DNA of 14,361 bases, taken from positions 4,898 through 19,258 of the forward strand of contig DGQR01000160.1 in the NCBI GenBank assembly GCA_002390825.1. The letters run 5' to 3'. The position numbers and the translations under genes were made by a program. This stretch comes from Rhodoferax sp. UBA4409 (lineage in GTDB: Bacteria > Pseudomonadota > Gammaproteobacteria > Burkholderiales > Burkholderiaceae_C). The first letter of the stretch is position 1. Every line of letters begins with the position of its first letter. The notes under the pieces were generated by a model. That model did no database searches. It had not been told where the DNA came from and saw nothing but the letters and a program-made list of their open reading frames with translations. Below are positions 6,708 through 14,289 of this stretch, piece after piece.

Positions 6708-8125
6708 GCAAAAATTTTGCCGGGATTCAGGATGTTATGCGGATCCAGCGCGCGCTTGATGGTGCGCATCATCTCCACCGCGCCACTGCCGGTTTCTTCG
6801 ACCAAAAAGCCTTGCTTGTGCAAGCCCACGCCGTGCTCGCCGGTGCAGGTGCCGCCCAGCTTGAGTGCGCGTGCCACCAGCTGGTGGTTGAGCTGCTCGG
6901 CCAACTCACGCTCGGCCGGAATGGCGGGGTCAATCAGGTAGCCCATGTGGAAGTTGCCGTCGCCTACGTGGCCGACCAGGAAGAAGGGCAGGCCGGCCTC
7001 TTGGGCTTCGGTCACGCTGTCCAGCAGCGCGTCGGCCAGGCTGGAGATGGGCACGCAGGTGTCGGTGGTGATGGCCTTGCAGCCCGGGCGCGACTGAATA
7101 CCAGCAAAGTAAGCGTTGTGACGCGCGGTCCACAAGCGGGTGCGCTCTTCGGGCGTCTCGGCCCACTCGAACGCGGCACCGCCGAACTCGGCTGCAATGT
7201 CTTGCACGGTCTGCACCTGTTCTTTCACGCCTTCGGGGGAGCCGTGGAACTCCATCAGCAGCATGGCGCCTTCGCGCAGCGTGAGCTTGGAGTGCGCATT
7301 GACCATGCGGATGGTGTTCTCGTCCAGCAGCTCGCAGCGTGCTATCGGCACGCCGAGCTGGATGAGCTGGATGGTGGTGTTGACCGCGTCTGCCAGACTG
7401 TTGAACGAGCAGGTGGCGGCCATCACTGCCTCGGGCAGTGGGTAGAGCTTGACGGTAACTTCGCTGATCACGCCCAGCGTGCCTTCGCTGCCCACCATCA
7501 AGCGGGTCAGGTCGTAGCCGGCGCTACTTTTCTTGGCGCGGGTGCCGGTGCGGATGATTTCTCCGCTGGCAGTCACCACTTCCAGGGCCAGCACGTTTTC
7601 GCGCATGGTCCCGTAGCGCACCGCGTTGGTCCCGCTGGCGCGGGTGGCGCTCATGCCGCCAATGGTGGCGTCCGCGCCGGGGTCGATGGGGAAGAACAGG
7701 CCGGTGGATTTGATCTCGTCATTGAGCTGCTTGCGCGTCACGCCGGGCTGCATGGTCACTGTCAGGTCCTCGGCGTTGATGGAGAGCACCTTGTTCATGC
7801 GGCTCACATCCAGGCTGATGCCGCCTTGCACCGCCAGCAAATGTCCTTCCAGTGAGGAGCCCACGCCGAAGGGAATCACCGGCACCAGGTATTGCGCCGC
7901 CAGTCGGACCGCATCGCTCACGTCTTGTGTGTTTTGCGCGAACACCACCGCTGAGGGGGGCGGCACATCAAAGGCCGACTCATCGCGCCCGTGCTGCTCG
8001 CGCACCACCAGTGCGGTGGAGAGCTGATCGCCGAAGCGGGCCTTGAGGGCCTCCAGCAAAGCGGCGGGCACCTCACGCAAGTTCACTTGCGGCAACAGGT
8101 GGTTCAGGGCGGTGGGGGCGTTCAT
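6701..8125 (-). CDS. dld: FAD-linked D-lactate dehydrogenase (cytochrome type)
   Basis: This 474-residue flavoprotein belongs to the vanillyl-alcohol oxidase family (FAD-binding 4 plus FAD-oxidase C domains). It oxidises a D-2-hydroxy acid, most likely D-lactate to pyruvate, passing electrons to the respiratory chain. The FAD-binding stretch is PVIPFGVGSSLEGH (82-95), followed by GADATIGGMSATRASGTNAV (150-168). The C-terminal half has HVGDGNFH (386-393), the metal/substrate histidines, then GGTCTGEHGVG (424-434) and DPHNILNPGK (461-470). Overall it resembles mitochondrial LDHD/Dld1 more than glycolate oxidase GlcD. The ATG at 8125 has AAGGAG 7 nt upstream; the longer reading to 8233 enters the neighbouring gene. 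The stop lies in repeat copy B. An exact 2-hydroxy acid preference cannot be read from sequence. Confidence 0.9.
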   Translation of the reverse strand: MNAPTALNHLLPQVNLREVPAALLEALKARFGDQLSTALVVREQHGRDESAFDVPPPSAVVFAQNTQDVSDAVRLAAQYLVPVIPFGVGSSLEGHLLAVQGGISLDVSRMNKVLSINAEDLTVTMQPGVTRKQLNDEIKSTGLFFPIDPGADATIGGMSATRASGTNAVRYGTMRENVLALEVVTASGEIIRTGTRAKKSSAGYDLTRLMVGSEGTLGVISEVTVKLYPLPEAVMAATCSFNSLADAVNTTIQLIQLGVPIARCELLDENTIRMVNAHSKLTLREGAMLLMEFHGSPEGVKEQVQTVQDIAAEFGGAAFEWAETPEERTRLWTARHNAYFAGIQSRPGCKAITTDTCVPISSLADALLDSVTEAQEAGLPFFLVGHVGDGNFHMGYLIDPAIPAERELAEQLNHQLVARALKLGGTCTGEHGVGLHKQGFLVEETGSGAVEMMRTIKRALDPHNILNPGKIFAL

Positions 8126-8147
8126 GGCGTGTCTCCTTGTTTTCGCC

Positions 8148-8153
8148 ATTGTA
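8148..8153 (-). promoter_or_regulatory. Candidate -10 box for the D-lactate dehydrogenase
   Basis: TACAAT on the minus strand (one mismatch to TATAAT) lies 22 nt upstream of the ATG, leaving room for a short leader with the ribosome-binding site. No good -35 box is found 16-18 nt upstream, so this is only suggestive. The divergent gap 8126-8226 has no other clear signal. Confidence 0.3.
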
Positions 8154-8226
8154 GGAATCTGCGCGGCGCAAGGGGCTGTCACTTTGCTGGCGGGCAAGCG
8201 GCAGCAGTGCCTGCCACAATGTGCGC

Positions 8227-8811
8227 ATGGCAAACCGACTCACACAAATCGCCACCCGCACAGGGGACAACGGCACCACGGGGCTGGGCGACAACACCCG
8301 TGTTTCTAAAAACAGCCTGCGGGTGCACGCCATGGGCGATGTGGACGAGCTCAACAGCCACCTCGGTGTGCTGCTCTGCGAAGACATGCCGCCCGCGGTG
8401 CGCAGCTTGTTGGTCGAAATCCAGCACCAGCTTTTCAACCTGGGCGGCGAGTTGTCGATTCCCGGGTTTGAACTGCTCAAGCACGAGGCCGTGTTGGCCT
8501 TGGACGAGGCTTTGGCAGAGCACAACGCCGCGTTGCCGCGCCTGGAGGAGTTCATTCTTCCGGCCGGCACCCGCGCTGCATCGTTGGCGCATGTCTGCCG
8601 CACCGTGGCCCGCCGGGCCGAGCGCGCGGTAGTGGCGCTGGGCAACGAAGAGGCCTTGAAAGACACGCCCCGCCAGTACCTCAACCGTCTTTCGGACCTG
8701 ATGTTTGTGCTCTCGCGCGTGCTCAACCGTTACCGAACCGATGGCACAGTGGGGGACGATGTGTACTGGAAGAGCGAGCGCATGGCCAAGAGCGGCAGCG
8801 AGTCTGCCTGA
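8227..8811 (+). CDS. pduO: PduO-type ATP:cob(I)alamin adenosyltransferase
   Basis: This 194-residue enzyme transfers the adenosyl group of ATP to cob(I)alamin, making coenzyme B12. The N-terminal ATP-binding motif TRTGDNGTTGLGD (10-22) is followed by GDVDELN (37-43), PAGTRAASLAHVCRTVARRAER (112-133) with the conserved arginines, and YLNRLSDLMF (151-160). All are PduO/MMAB family hallmarks, and the length is normal. ATG at 8227 fits the family N-terminus; a GTG two codons upstream is possible. No ribosome-binding site is visible. No other cobalamin gene is nearby. The 3' end overlaps the convergent secreted-protein gene by 89 nt. Confidence 0.95.
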   Translation: MANRLTQIATRTGDNGTTGLGDNTRVSKNSLRVHAMGDVDELNSHLGVLLCEDMPPAVRSLLVEIQHQLFNLGGELSIPGFELLKHEAVLALDEALAEHNAALPRLEEFILPAGTRAASLAHVCRTVARRAERAVVALGNEEALKDTPRQYLNRLSDLMFVLSRVLNRYRTDGTVGDDVYWKSERMAKSGSESA

Positions 8812-9598
8812 ACACCACACACTCTGCAGAGAGTGTGAAGTTGCGTATGCCGGTGCTGTGCTCTGCCGCAGGCCGGCTGGCGCTGGCGGGTACGCGATAG
8901 ATCATGCGCACCGCCATCGGGAAAATGTTCGGGAGTGAGGTGCCCGCAACCACTTCGGCACGGTTCAACTCCCACTGGAAGTTTTCGGGGCGGCTCAGTG
9001 CAACGGTTTCCTCGCGCAACACTGTACCGTCGCGCACTTTCACGAGCTGCAGCTGATAGTTGCCTACGCGCTGGCCCACGGTGTGGACTTCCACGCGCCA
9101 ACGCCCTCCCGGCAGGACTTGCACCTGCAGTTCACTGATTTTGAAGGCGCCTTCTACCGATGCCTTGAAAGCCGCCACGTCCTCAGCGCTTTGCTTTTCG
9201 CGTGCCTGGTAAGCCGCCGCCACTGCCGCGCAGGCTTTGGGGGAGTGGTTGGAGCCGTCCCCCAGCAGTGAGCGGCGCTGCACCACCTTGGCACACAGTT
9301 CCGCACGCCCGGTGCGGCGCACCAGCTCCATGTAGCAGGCCGAGCGGTAATAGTAGGTTTTACCGCCTATGCCGAGCGTGCCCCAGCCACCGTCCGTCAA
9401 GCCACTGATGTAGCGGGTGGGCGACATGGCGTCGCACACCGCCTCCAGCTGGGCGGGGGTGTAGCTGTCGTAATGGTTGGCGGGGTCATCGCCGCCTGCT
9501 TGGGCCTGCGCGGCTTGACTACCCAAAAGCAGGGCGCAGAGAAATGCGTGGCTTGCAGCAAGCGTGGTGCGGCGGGTTCTGGGGTGTGCCGGAATCAC
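8723..9598 (-). CDS. Secreted protein of unknown function, extended C-terminus
   Basis: Not recognised as a named family. A signal peptide is clear (MIPAHPRTRRTTLAASHAFLCALLLGSQAAQAQA, about 34 residues), giving a periplasmic or secreted protein of 291 residues in total. The first half has four spaced cysteines (VCDAM, SACYM, ELCAKV, KACAAV) that could form two disulfides. The second half (about 150-250) alternates hydrophobic and polar residues like a beta-sandwich. The chosen GTG start at 9598 has GAGG 7 nt upstream; the ATG at 9652 would put 18 unlikely residues before the signal peptide. The last 30 or so residues, after RNFTL, are rich in R, C and S and antisense to pduO. The original stop may have been lost. 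Confidence 0.75.
   Translation of the reverse strand: MIPAHPRTRRTTLAASHAFLCALLLGSQAAQAQAGGDDPANHYDSYTPAQLEAVCDAMSPTRYISGLTDGGWGTLGIGGKTYYYRSACYMELVRRTGRAELCAKVVQRRSLLGDGSNHSPKACAAVAAAYQAREKQSAEDVAAFKASVEGAFKISELQVQVLPGGRWRVEVHTVGQRVGNYQLQLVKVRDGTVLREETVALSRPENFQWELNRAEVVAGTSLPNIFPMAVRMIYRVPASASRPAAEHSTGIRNFTLSAECVVFRQTRCRSWPCARSSSTHRPPLCHRFGNG
8818..8837. terminator. Hairpin after pduO, inside the opposing gene
   Basis: CACACTCT (8818-8825) and AGAGTGTG (8830-8837) form a perfect 8-bp stem with loop GCAG, starting 7 nt after the pduO stop. This is the usual place for a bidirectional terminator between convergent genes. No T-run follows. On the minus strand it encodes part of the tail of the secreted protein, which continues past it for 95 nt. 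Confidence 0.5.
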
Positions 9599-9623
9599 AA
9601 AGTTGCCTCGTGGTTTGGCGGGC

Positions 9624-9652
9624 AGTATGGCGTGCGCAGGGCGGTTGCACAA
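9624..9652 (-). promoter_or_regulatory. Candidate promoter of the secreted-protein gene
   Basis: On the minus strand TTGTGC (9652-9647) and CATACT (9629-9624) are separated by exactly 17 nt, and the GTG start follows 25 nt later. The matches are 3 of 6 and 4 of 6 to the sigma-70 consensus, so this is weak. Confidence 0.3.
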
Positions 9653-9715
9653 GGCCGGCGCTGGCTTGGTAGTTCCCCTAGCGCGCGGGCATCACTTGTG
9701 CGTTAGCGTGTACAC

Positions 9716-10864
9716 ATGATTGACCTTCACACGCCTACGTTGCTACTGGTCATTCTGGTGGTGAGTTTTACCTTGAGTGCCACGCTGGCTTCTGTCGCCC
9801 GCCGCTTCAAGCGCGACGGCATGATGTATTGGGCCTGGGGTTTTGTGCTGCACACCCTGACCTATGTGCTGTTTGTGCTGCGCGGGCATATCAGCGATCT
9901 GGTCTCGGTAGTGCTGGCCAACACCTTGCTGGCGATCAGCTTCGCGCTGATTTCAGAGGGGGTACAGCAGTTCTTGCAGGTCCGCTGGTCACGCTGGCTG
10001 GTGTGGGCTCCGGTGCCTCTGGTGGCGGTACTGTTCTTTGTGCTGTTGGGTCATGCACAGACACGCATCATCCTGTCCGGCGTGATCATTGCTTGGCAAT
10101 GTGCGCTGATTGCCTGGCAGTTGGGCTCGCAGCCTGACAAGACGACCGGCCGGGGGGCTTATTTTGTGATCGGCAGTTTTCTTGCGATCAGCGCGGCCTT
10201 TGTGCTGCGCACCGTGGGCGCCCTGTCCGGCGAGGCGGGCATCGGGTCCATCAATACGTCCAATCCAGTGCAAAGCGCTACTTTCTTGTTTGTATCGGTC
10301 GCGTTGATGATGGTGTGCCAGGGGCTGGTACTCATGACCAACGAACGTGCGGACGAACGCAATCGCCTATTGGCCATGCAGGATGAGCTCACAAGCCTGA
10401 GCAACCGCCGATTCATCATGGAGGCGCTGGCCCTCCAGCTGGCGCAGGCCCGACGGAGTGGAAAACCGGTTTCTATCCTGATGCTGGATGTGGACCATTT
10501 CAAATCCATCAACGACACCTATGGCCACCTGACGGGGGACCGGGTCCTGCGCCATCTGGCCGCCGGTTTACGCAACAGGCTGCGCGAGCAGGACATGGCA
10601 GGCCGGTGGGGTGGGGAAGAGTTTTTGGTGCTACTGCCCGATACCGATGCGGCGGGTGCAGTAGCCTTGGCGGACCACTTGCGTGCGGATGTCGAAAGCG
10701 CCGGGTGGAGCACCCCGGATGGCCGCGGCATTTCGCTGACGGTGAGCATTGGCGTGCACACCTGTGACAGCGCCCCGGAGGTGCTGGACACCGTCATCAG
10801 CGCTGCAGACGAGGCGCTCTACCGTGCCAAGCAGGCCGGCCGCAACCGGGTGGAGCAGGGCTGA
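9716..10864 (+). CDS. Membrane diguanylate cyclase (seven-helix sensor plus GGDEF)
   Basis: This 382-residue protein should make c-di-GMP from two GTP. About seven hydrophobic helices fill residues 8-206 and probably sense a membrane or small-molecule signal; they match no MASE domain I can name. The GGDEF domain starts at DELTSLSNRR (about 223) and includes LDVDHFKSINDTYGH and the active site GGEEF (299-303). The inhibitory I-site REQD (290-293) sits exactly five residues before it, so product feedback is likely. The domain ends with the usual DEALYRAKQAGRNRV. No ribosome-binding site precedes the ATG; the bases immediately before it are the palindrome GTGTACAC (9708-9715). The gene converges on the thioesterase with a 10-nt gap. 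Confidence 0.92.
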   Translation: MIDLHTPTLLLVILVVSFTLSATLASVARRFKRDGMMYWAWGFVLHTLTYVLFVLRGHISDLVSVVLANTLLAISFALISEGVQQFLQVRWSRWLVWAPVPLVAVLFFVLLGHAQTRIILSGVIIAWQCALIAWQLGSQPDKTTGRGAYFVIGSFLAISAAFVLRTVGALSGEAGIGSINTSNPVQSATFLFVSVALMMVCQGLVLMTNERADERNRLLAMQDELTSLSNRRFIMEALALQLAQARRSGKPVSILMLDVDHFKSINDTYGHLTGDRVLRHLAAGLRNRLREQDMAGRWGGEEFLVLLPDTDAAGAVALADHLRADVESAGWSTPDGRGISLTVSIGVHTCDSAPEVLDTVISAADEALYRAKQAGRNRVEQG

Positions 10865-10874
10865 AAACGCGCCT

Positions 10875-11297
10875 CTAGCGGGGTGCCAAGATGGCCATGG
10901 TGATGCGCGAGACGCAGGTCAATTCGCCGGCGTCGTTGTGCATGTCGATCTGCCACACGTGGGTGGTGCGGCCCCGGTGTACCGGCCGGGCGATGCCGGT
11001 CACCCAACCGGTTTTGACGCCTTTGAGGTGGTTGGCATTGATATCCAGGCCCACTGCTTTGTAGCCCTCAGGAACCGAAAAGCCCGCACCACAAGAGCCA
11101 AGCGTTTCAGCCAGCACGACCGACACGCCGCCATGCAACAGGCCATAGGGTTGATGGGTGCGGTGGTCAACGGGTACCCGGCCTTTGAGGTAGTCGTCGC
11201 CGACTTCCAGAAACTCGATACCCAACTGCTGTACCGCTGTGTTCAGGCTGATATGGGTGAGGATGTCGACAGACACGTCTTTTTGCCAGATACGCAT
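10875..11297 (-). CDS. Hotdog-fold acyl-CoA thioesterase (PaaI/YdiI-like)
   Basis: This 140-residue hotdog enzyme should hydrolyse an acyl- or aroyl-CoA thioester. The catalytic segment Q49-P-Y-G-L-L-H55-G-G-V-S-V-V-L-A-E64 matches the YdiI/EntH type, with E64 as the likely general base or nucleophile and HGG shaping the oxyanion hole. Later signs are VGLDINANHLKGVKTGWVTGIARPVHRGRTTHVWQI. The closest well-known relative is dihydroxynaphthoyl-CoA hydrolase MenI, but no menaquinone gene is seen and these bacteria generally use ubiquinone, so a general or housecleaning thioesterase is more likely. The start is ATG with GGGA about 9 nt upstream. It lies 70 nt after the Cache-GGDEF gene on the same strand and could be co-transcribed. 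Confidence 0.9.
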   Translation of the reverse strand: MRIWQKDVSVDILTHISLNTAVQQLGIEFLEVGDDYLKGRVPVDHRTHQPYGLLHGGVSVVLAETLGSCGAGFSVPEGYKAVGLDINANHLKGVKTGWVTGIARPVHRGRTTHVWQIDMHNDAGELTCVSRITMAILAPR

Positions 11298-11327
11298 GGC
11301 TCAATTCCCTGGAGGTGCAAAACTTCC

Positions 11328-11333
11328 ACTATA
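11328..11333 (-). promoter_or_regulatory. Candidate -10 box for the thioesterase gene
   Basis: TATAGT on the minus strand (one mismatch to TATAAT) lies 30 nt before the thioesterase ATG, leaving space for a short leader. No convincing -35 box is found at 16-18 nt. It suggests that the thioesterase may have its own promoter as well as possible read-through. Confidence 0.3.
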
Positions 11334-11367
11334 GACATGCGGCAACCGCCCTGCTGTCCTTGGTGTG

Positions 11368-13062
11368 TCAGGCTGTCGGGGCCGTGGCTTCCACGCGGTT
11401 GCGCCCCAGGGCTTTGGCGCGGTAGAGCGCGAGATCGGCCTGGTGCACCAGGCCAGCCACGCTGTTGTTCGGTGGTTCCCAGACGCAGGTGCCGATACTG
11501 ACGGTGACTTTGCCGACATCCGAAAACTCAGCCGCCTCGATGGCTGCGCGCACCTTCTCCGCCACCTGCGCTACGCCTTCAGCGTCATGGTTCAAAGGCA
11601 GAACGACCACAAACTCTTCCCCGCCATAGCGGGCCGCAAGGTCGGTTTGTCGCACCTGGCTGCGCAGGATCTCGGCCACTTGCTGTAGCACCAGGTCGCC
11701 GGTGGCGTGGCCGAACCGGTCGTTGATCTGCTTGAAGTGGTCTGCATCCAGAATAAACATGCCAAACGGCCTGCCCGTGCGCAGCCCCGCAGCAATGCAT
11801 TCGGCCAGGCGGTCGTCGCAGTGTCTGCGGTTGTACAGGCCTGTCAGTGCGTCGTGGGTTGCCAGGCGTTCGAGCTCTTGGTTGGCGGTTTCCAAGGCTT
11901 GTGTGCGCTGCGTGACTTGTTGCTCCAGGGTCTGGTTCAGGGTTTCCAGCTCCTGCTCGCGCGCGAGCAGGGAGCGTGTCATGGACTGGATGGACTGGTC
12001 GAGCTGCTGCACTTCCCGCAAGCGGGTTCGCACGGGCGCCGTTGGTTGACTGGAGCGTTGCTCGATCTGCTGTGCGGTAGCAGCCAGTTGTTCGATAGGG
12101 CGACTCACTGTGTGCGCCAGCGGGAGCGCCAGCAAACCAAAGCCCAAGGCGGCGATAAAGCCCAGCACGATCAAGCGGTCGCGCAAGGCCCGGGCTGGCG
12201 CCAAAGCTTCATCCAGGGGCTGGCGCACCACAATCCGCCAGCCCAGGTCATTGGGCGTTTTGGCGTCTACCGCCACTTCGCTGGTGAGGTAGTCGCGGCC
12301 ATCTTCCCATGTCACGGTGCTGAAGGCCGGCGGTGGAGATGCAGTGGTTGGGCGCTTGGCTTCCTGCAGCATGGCCTCCGGAAACAAGACCGCGCCTTGG
12401 CGATCCAGAATCAAGACTTCCACATCACTCCCGGCTTTCTGGATCGCCTCTTGCACGGTGTGCGTGACCCAGCTCCAACTCGCGTGCGCACCCACAACAC
12501 CAAGCAATTGCCCATCAGGAGCCCGGATCGGTGCTGCAAAGTCAATGAATCGCACAGGCTCCCCCGGTGCGGCTGCAGGCAAGAGCTTGGCCAGCAAAAC
12601 AGCCTCATGCACATCGCCGGTGAACACGCGTTCTTTGCCCGCGATAAACCAGGGCCGCGCGGCGACCGATTGCCCGACCAGCAAATCATCAATGGCTTGG
12701 ATCACCTTGCCTTCTGCATCTGCCAGACCCAGCCAGACCAGCTCGCTGCGTGACTCACGCCGCAGCTGCAAGGACTTCAGCAAGTCCGGGTGGTTGAGTG
12801 GGCCCCGGGTCACATGCAGCTCTTGCCCGAGGAGTGCGATGTCGAGTTCCCGCTCGCGCAGGTTGGCACCCAGAAGTTGGGCGGCTGCGGTGGCCGCGGC
12901 GTGCAGTGTCTGACCGGCAGAGGCAGCCCGTTGCATGGTGGCCAGTTTCCCGACATACAGGCCCACGCAGAGCAAGGTCAACATGGCCAGAACGACAAAC
13001 CACAGCGCCAAGCGCCCCCGCAGGGTGTGGAGCTGGAGTCTGCTTAATTCAAAAGCGGACAT
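11368..13062 (-). CDS. Cache-HAMP-GGDEF sensor diguanylate cyclase
   Basis: This 564-residue protein has a membrane helix (about 18-40), a periplasmic dCache-type sensor (about 41-290; ELVWLGLADAEGKVIQAI and APIRAPDGQLLGVVGAHASW are typical), and a second helix (about 296-316). Then come HAMP (about 317-370), a coiled coil (about 375-405) and a GGDEF domain starting at HDALTGLYNRRH. The active site is GGEEF (480-484), with I-site RQTD (471-474) five residues before it, so it should be an active, feedback-inhibited cyclase. Ligand binding outside the cell would control c-di-GMP synthesis. The ATG at 13062 has GGAGAG 9 nt upstream; the longer reading begins at a TTG (13092) and adds ten residues. 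Its upstream neighbour on the same strand is a periplasmic binding protein. Confidence 0.93.
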   Translation of the reverse strand: MSAFELSRLQLHTLRGRLALWFVVLAMLTLLCVGLYVGKLATMQRAASAGQTLHAAATAAAQLLGANLRERELDIALLGQELHVTRGPLNHPDLLKSLQLRRESRSELVWLGLADAEGKVIQAIDDLLVGQSVAARPWFIAGKERVFTGDVHEAVLLAKLLPAAAPGEPVRFIDFAAPIRAPDGQLLGVVGAHASWSWVTHTVQEAIQKAGSDVEVLILDRQGAVLFPEAMLQEAKRPTTASPPPAFSTVTWEDGRDYLTSEVAVDAKTPNDLGWRIVVRQPLDEALAPARALRDRLIVLGFIAALGFGLLALPLAHTVSRPIEQLAATAQQIEQRSSQPTAPVRTRLREVQQLDQSIQSMTRSLLAREQELETLNQTLEQQVTQRTQALETANQELERLATHDALTGLYNRRHCDDRLAECIAAGLRTGRPFGMFILDADHFKQINDRFGHATGDLVLQQVAEILRSQVRQTDLAARYGGEEFVVVLPLNHDAEGVAQVAEKVRAAIEAAEFSDVGKVTVSIGTCVWEPPNNSVAGLVHQADLALYRAKALGRNRVEATAPTA

Positions 13063-13157
13063 TTCGTCATGCTCTCCGGCATGGCCCGCCAAGATGTAGC
13101 CCTTGTGCGTTGCGGGTCGTTATTCCCTGCAGGATTTCCCGCAATCGGCGGTCACAA

Positions 13158-13174
13158 GGCCGCACGGTGCGGCC
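13158..13174 (-). terminator. Terminator-like hairpin after the binding-protein gene
   Basis: GGCCGCA (13158-13164) and TGCGGCC (13168-13174) form a perfect 7-bp stem with a 3-nt loop; on the minus strand an A-U and a G-U pair can extend it to 9 bp. It begins 8 nt after the stop of the binding-protein gene and is followed only by TTGTG, so termination may be partial. It separates that gene from the cyclase 120 nt downstream. The rest of the gap (13063-13157) shows no clear promoter. Confidence 0.55.
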
Positions 13175-13182
13175 CTCGGTGT

Positions 13183-14289
13183 TTAGCGTCTGAATTTACC
13201 TGAGGCGGTAATGATGGACAAGTCGGCGAAATCGAGGCCGGTGTGGTCGGTGGTGCTGAAGCTCAGGCTCAAGCCGCCCAGATCAAACCCTTTGATGGAC
13301 TCCAGCGCAACCTGTAACTTGGCCCGGGTCGGCTTGGGGCCAGCGCGGCGCAGCGCTTCGACCAGGACCTTGGCAGACACAAACCCTTCCAGCATGGCCG
13401 GGCTCACATCCATAATGTTTTTGGCCTTGGCCATGCTCGAAGCCTCTTGTACCAACGCGTAGTTGGGAGACTGCGGCAGCACCTGGCTCACGATTACGCC
13501 GCTCGCGTGGTTGCCCAGCAGCTTGATGAAACCGGACGAGGCGTTGTTGGACAGGGTCAGCAGTTGTGCACTGCTGCCGTTGTCGCGCAAGGACTTCATG
13601 GCGTCGACCACGGCGGTGCCGGAACCGATGACCATCACGGCCTGCGGTTCGAGTTTGGCAATGCTGGGGCCGATTTGAGAGAAGTCAGGTTTGTTGCGAT
13701 CGAACTTGGCCACCGCGACCGGGCTTAGTTTGACGGCCTCCAAACCTTTTTGGGTGCCCGCCAGTCCGTCCAGGCCAAAGCTGTCATCGACGTGGATGAT
13801 GGCCATGCGAGTCAGCCCCGTGGCGGCCAGGTGGAGCACGGCGCGCTCTGCTTCCCGCTGGTAGGTGGCGCGCACATTGAAAACTAATTTCTTGAGCGGT
13901 TGGTGCAAGGACATGGCGCCTGTGGAGGGTGCCAGCAGCGGGACGCCGTACTTTTCCAGAACAGGAATCAGCGCCTCGGTGTGCGGTGTTCCGCGCGTCA
14001 TGAAAAGCGCGAGCACGCCCTTGTCCTCAATCAGCTCTTTGGCGTTGCTCACCGTGAGCTTGGGGTCGAACTTGTCATCCAGGGTGAGCAGCTCGATCTT
14101 TTCGCCACCCACACCACCTTTGGCGTTGACGGAGTCGAGGTAGAGCTGCGCGCCCAAGCTGGCCTCTTGCACGGTGGCAGCGACGGCACCCGTCACTCCC
14201 ACCGTCTGCCCGATTCGGAGTTGAGCCTGGGCGGAGACCCAGGCGCTGGTAAGGCATAGCCCCAAAAGGGCAGATCGGATGAAGGTCAA
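13183..14289 (-). CDS. ABC-type periplasmic binding protein (type I, LivK-like)
   Basis: This is a 368-residue periplasmic binding protein of the Peripla_BP_6 group, which usually delivers branched-chain amino acids, amides, urea or aromatic acids to ABC importers. The signal peptide MTFIRSALLGLCLTSAWVSAQA is followed by RIGQTVGVTGAVAATVQEASLGAQLYLDSVNAKGGVGG, the family's opening strand and ligand loop. Later marks are LLAPSTGA, TRMAIIHVDDSFGLDG and AVMVIGSGTAVVDAMKSLR. The ligand cannot be named. The start is uncertain: TTG at 14289 gives a clean signal peptide, while TTG at 14337 has a GGAGG only one base away, which is too close. No permease or ATPase gene is visible in the window. The downstream neighbour is the Cache-GGDEF cyclase, suggesting a possible signalling partner. 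Confidence 0.9.
   Translation of the reverse strand: MTFIRSALLGLCLTSAWVSAQAQLRIGQTVGVTGAVAATVQEASLGAQLYLDSVNAKGGVGGEKIELLTLDDKFDPKLTVSNAKELIEDKGVLALFMTRGTPHTEALIPVLEKYGVPLLAPSTGAMSLHQPLKKLVFNVRATYQREAERAVLHLAATGLTRMAIIHVDDSFGLDGLAGTQKGLEAVKLSPVAVAKFDRNKPDFSQIGPSIAKLEPQAVMVIGSGTAVVDAMKSLRDNGSSAQLLTLSNNASSGFIKLLGNHASGVIVSQVLPQSPNYALVQEASSMAKAKNIMDVSPAMLEGFVSAKVLVEALRRAGPKPTRAKLQVALESIKGFDLGGLSLSFSTTDHTGLDFADLSIITASGKFRR

Noticed and set aside
6737..7855. 372-codon open frame on the plus strand
   Set aside because: Antisense to the D-lactate dehydrogenase, which has clear FAD and metal motifs throughout this stretch.
8125..8233. N-terminal extension of the D-lactate dehydrogenase
   Set aside because: It would overlap the start of pduO, is Cys/Arg-rich and unlike the family; ATG at 8125 has a strong ribosome-binding site.
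11707..12753. 348-codon open frame on the plus strand
   Set aside because: Antisense to the Cache-HAMP-GGDEF gene; no family motif and no good ribosome-binding site.
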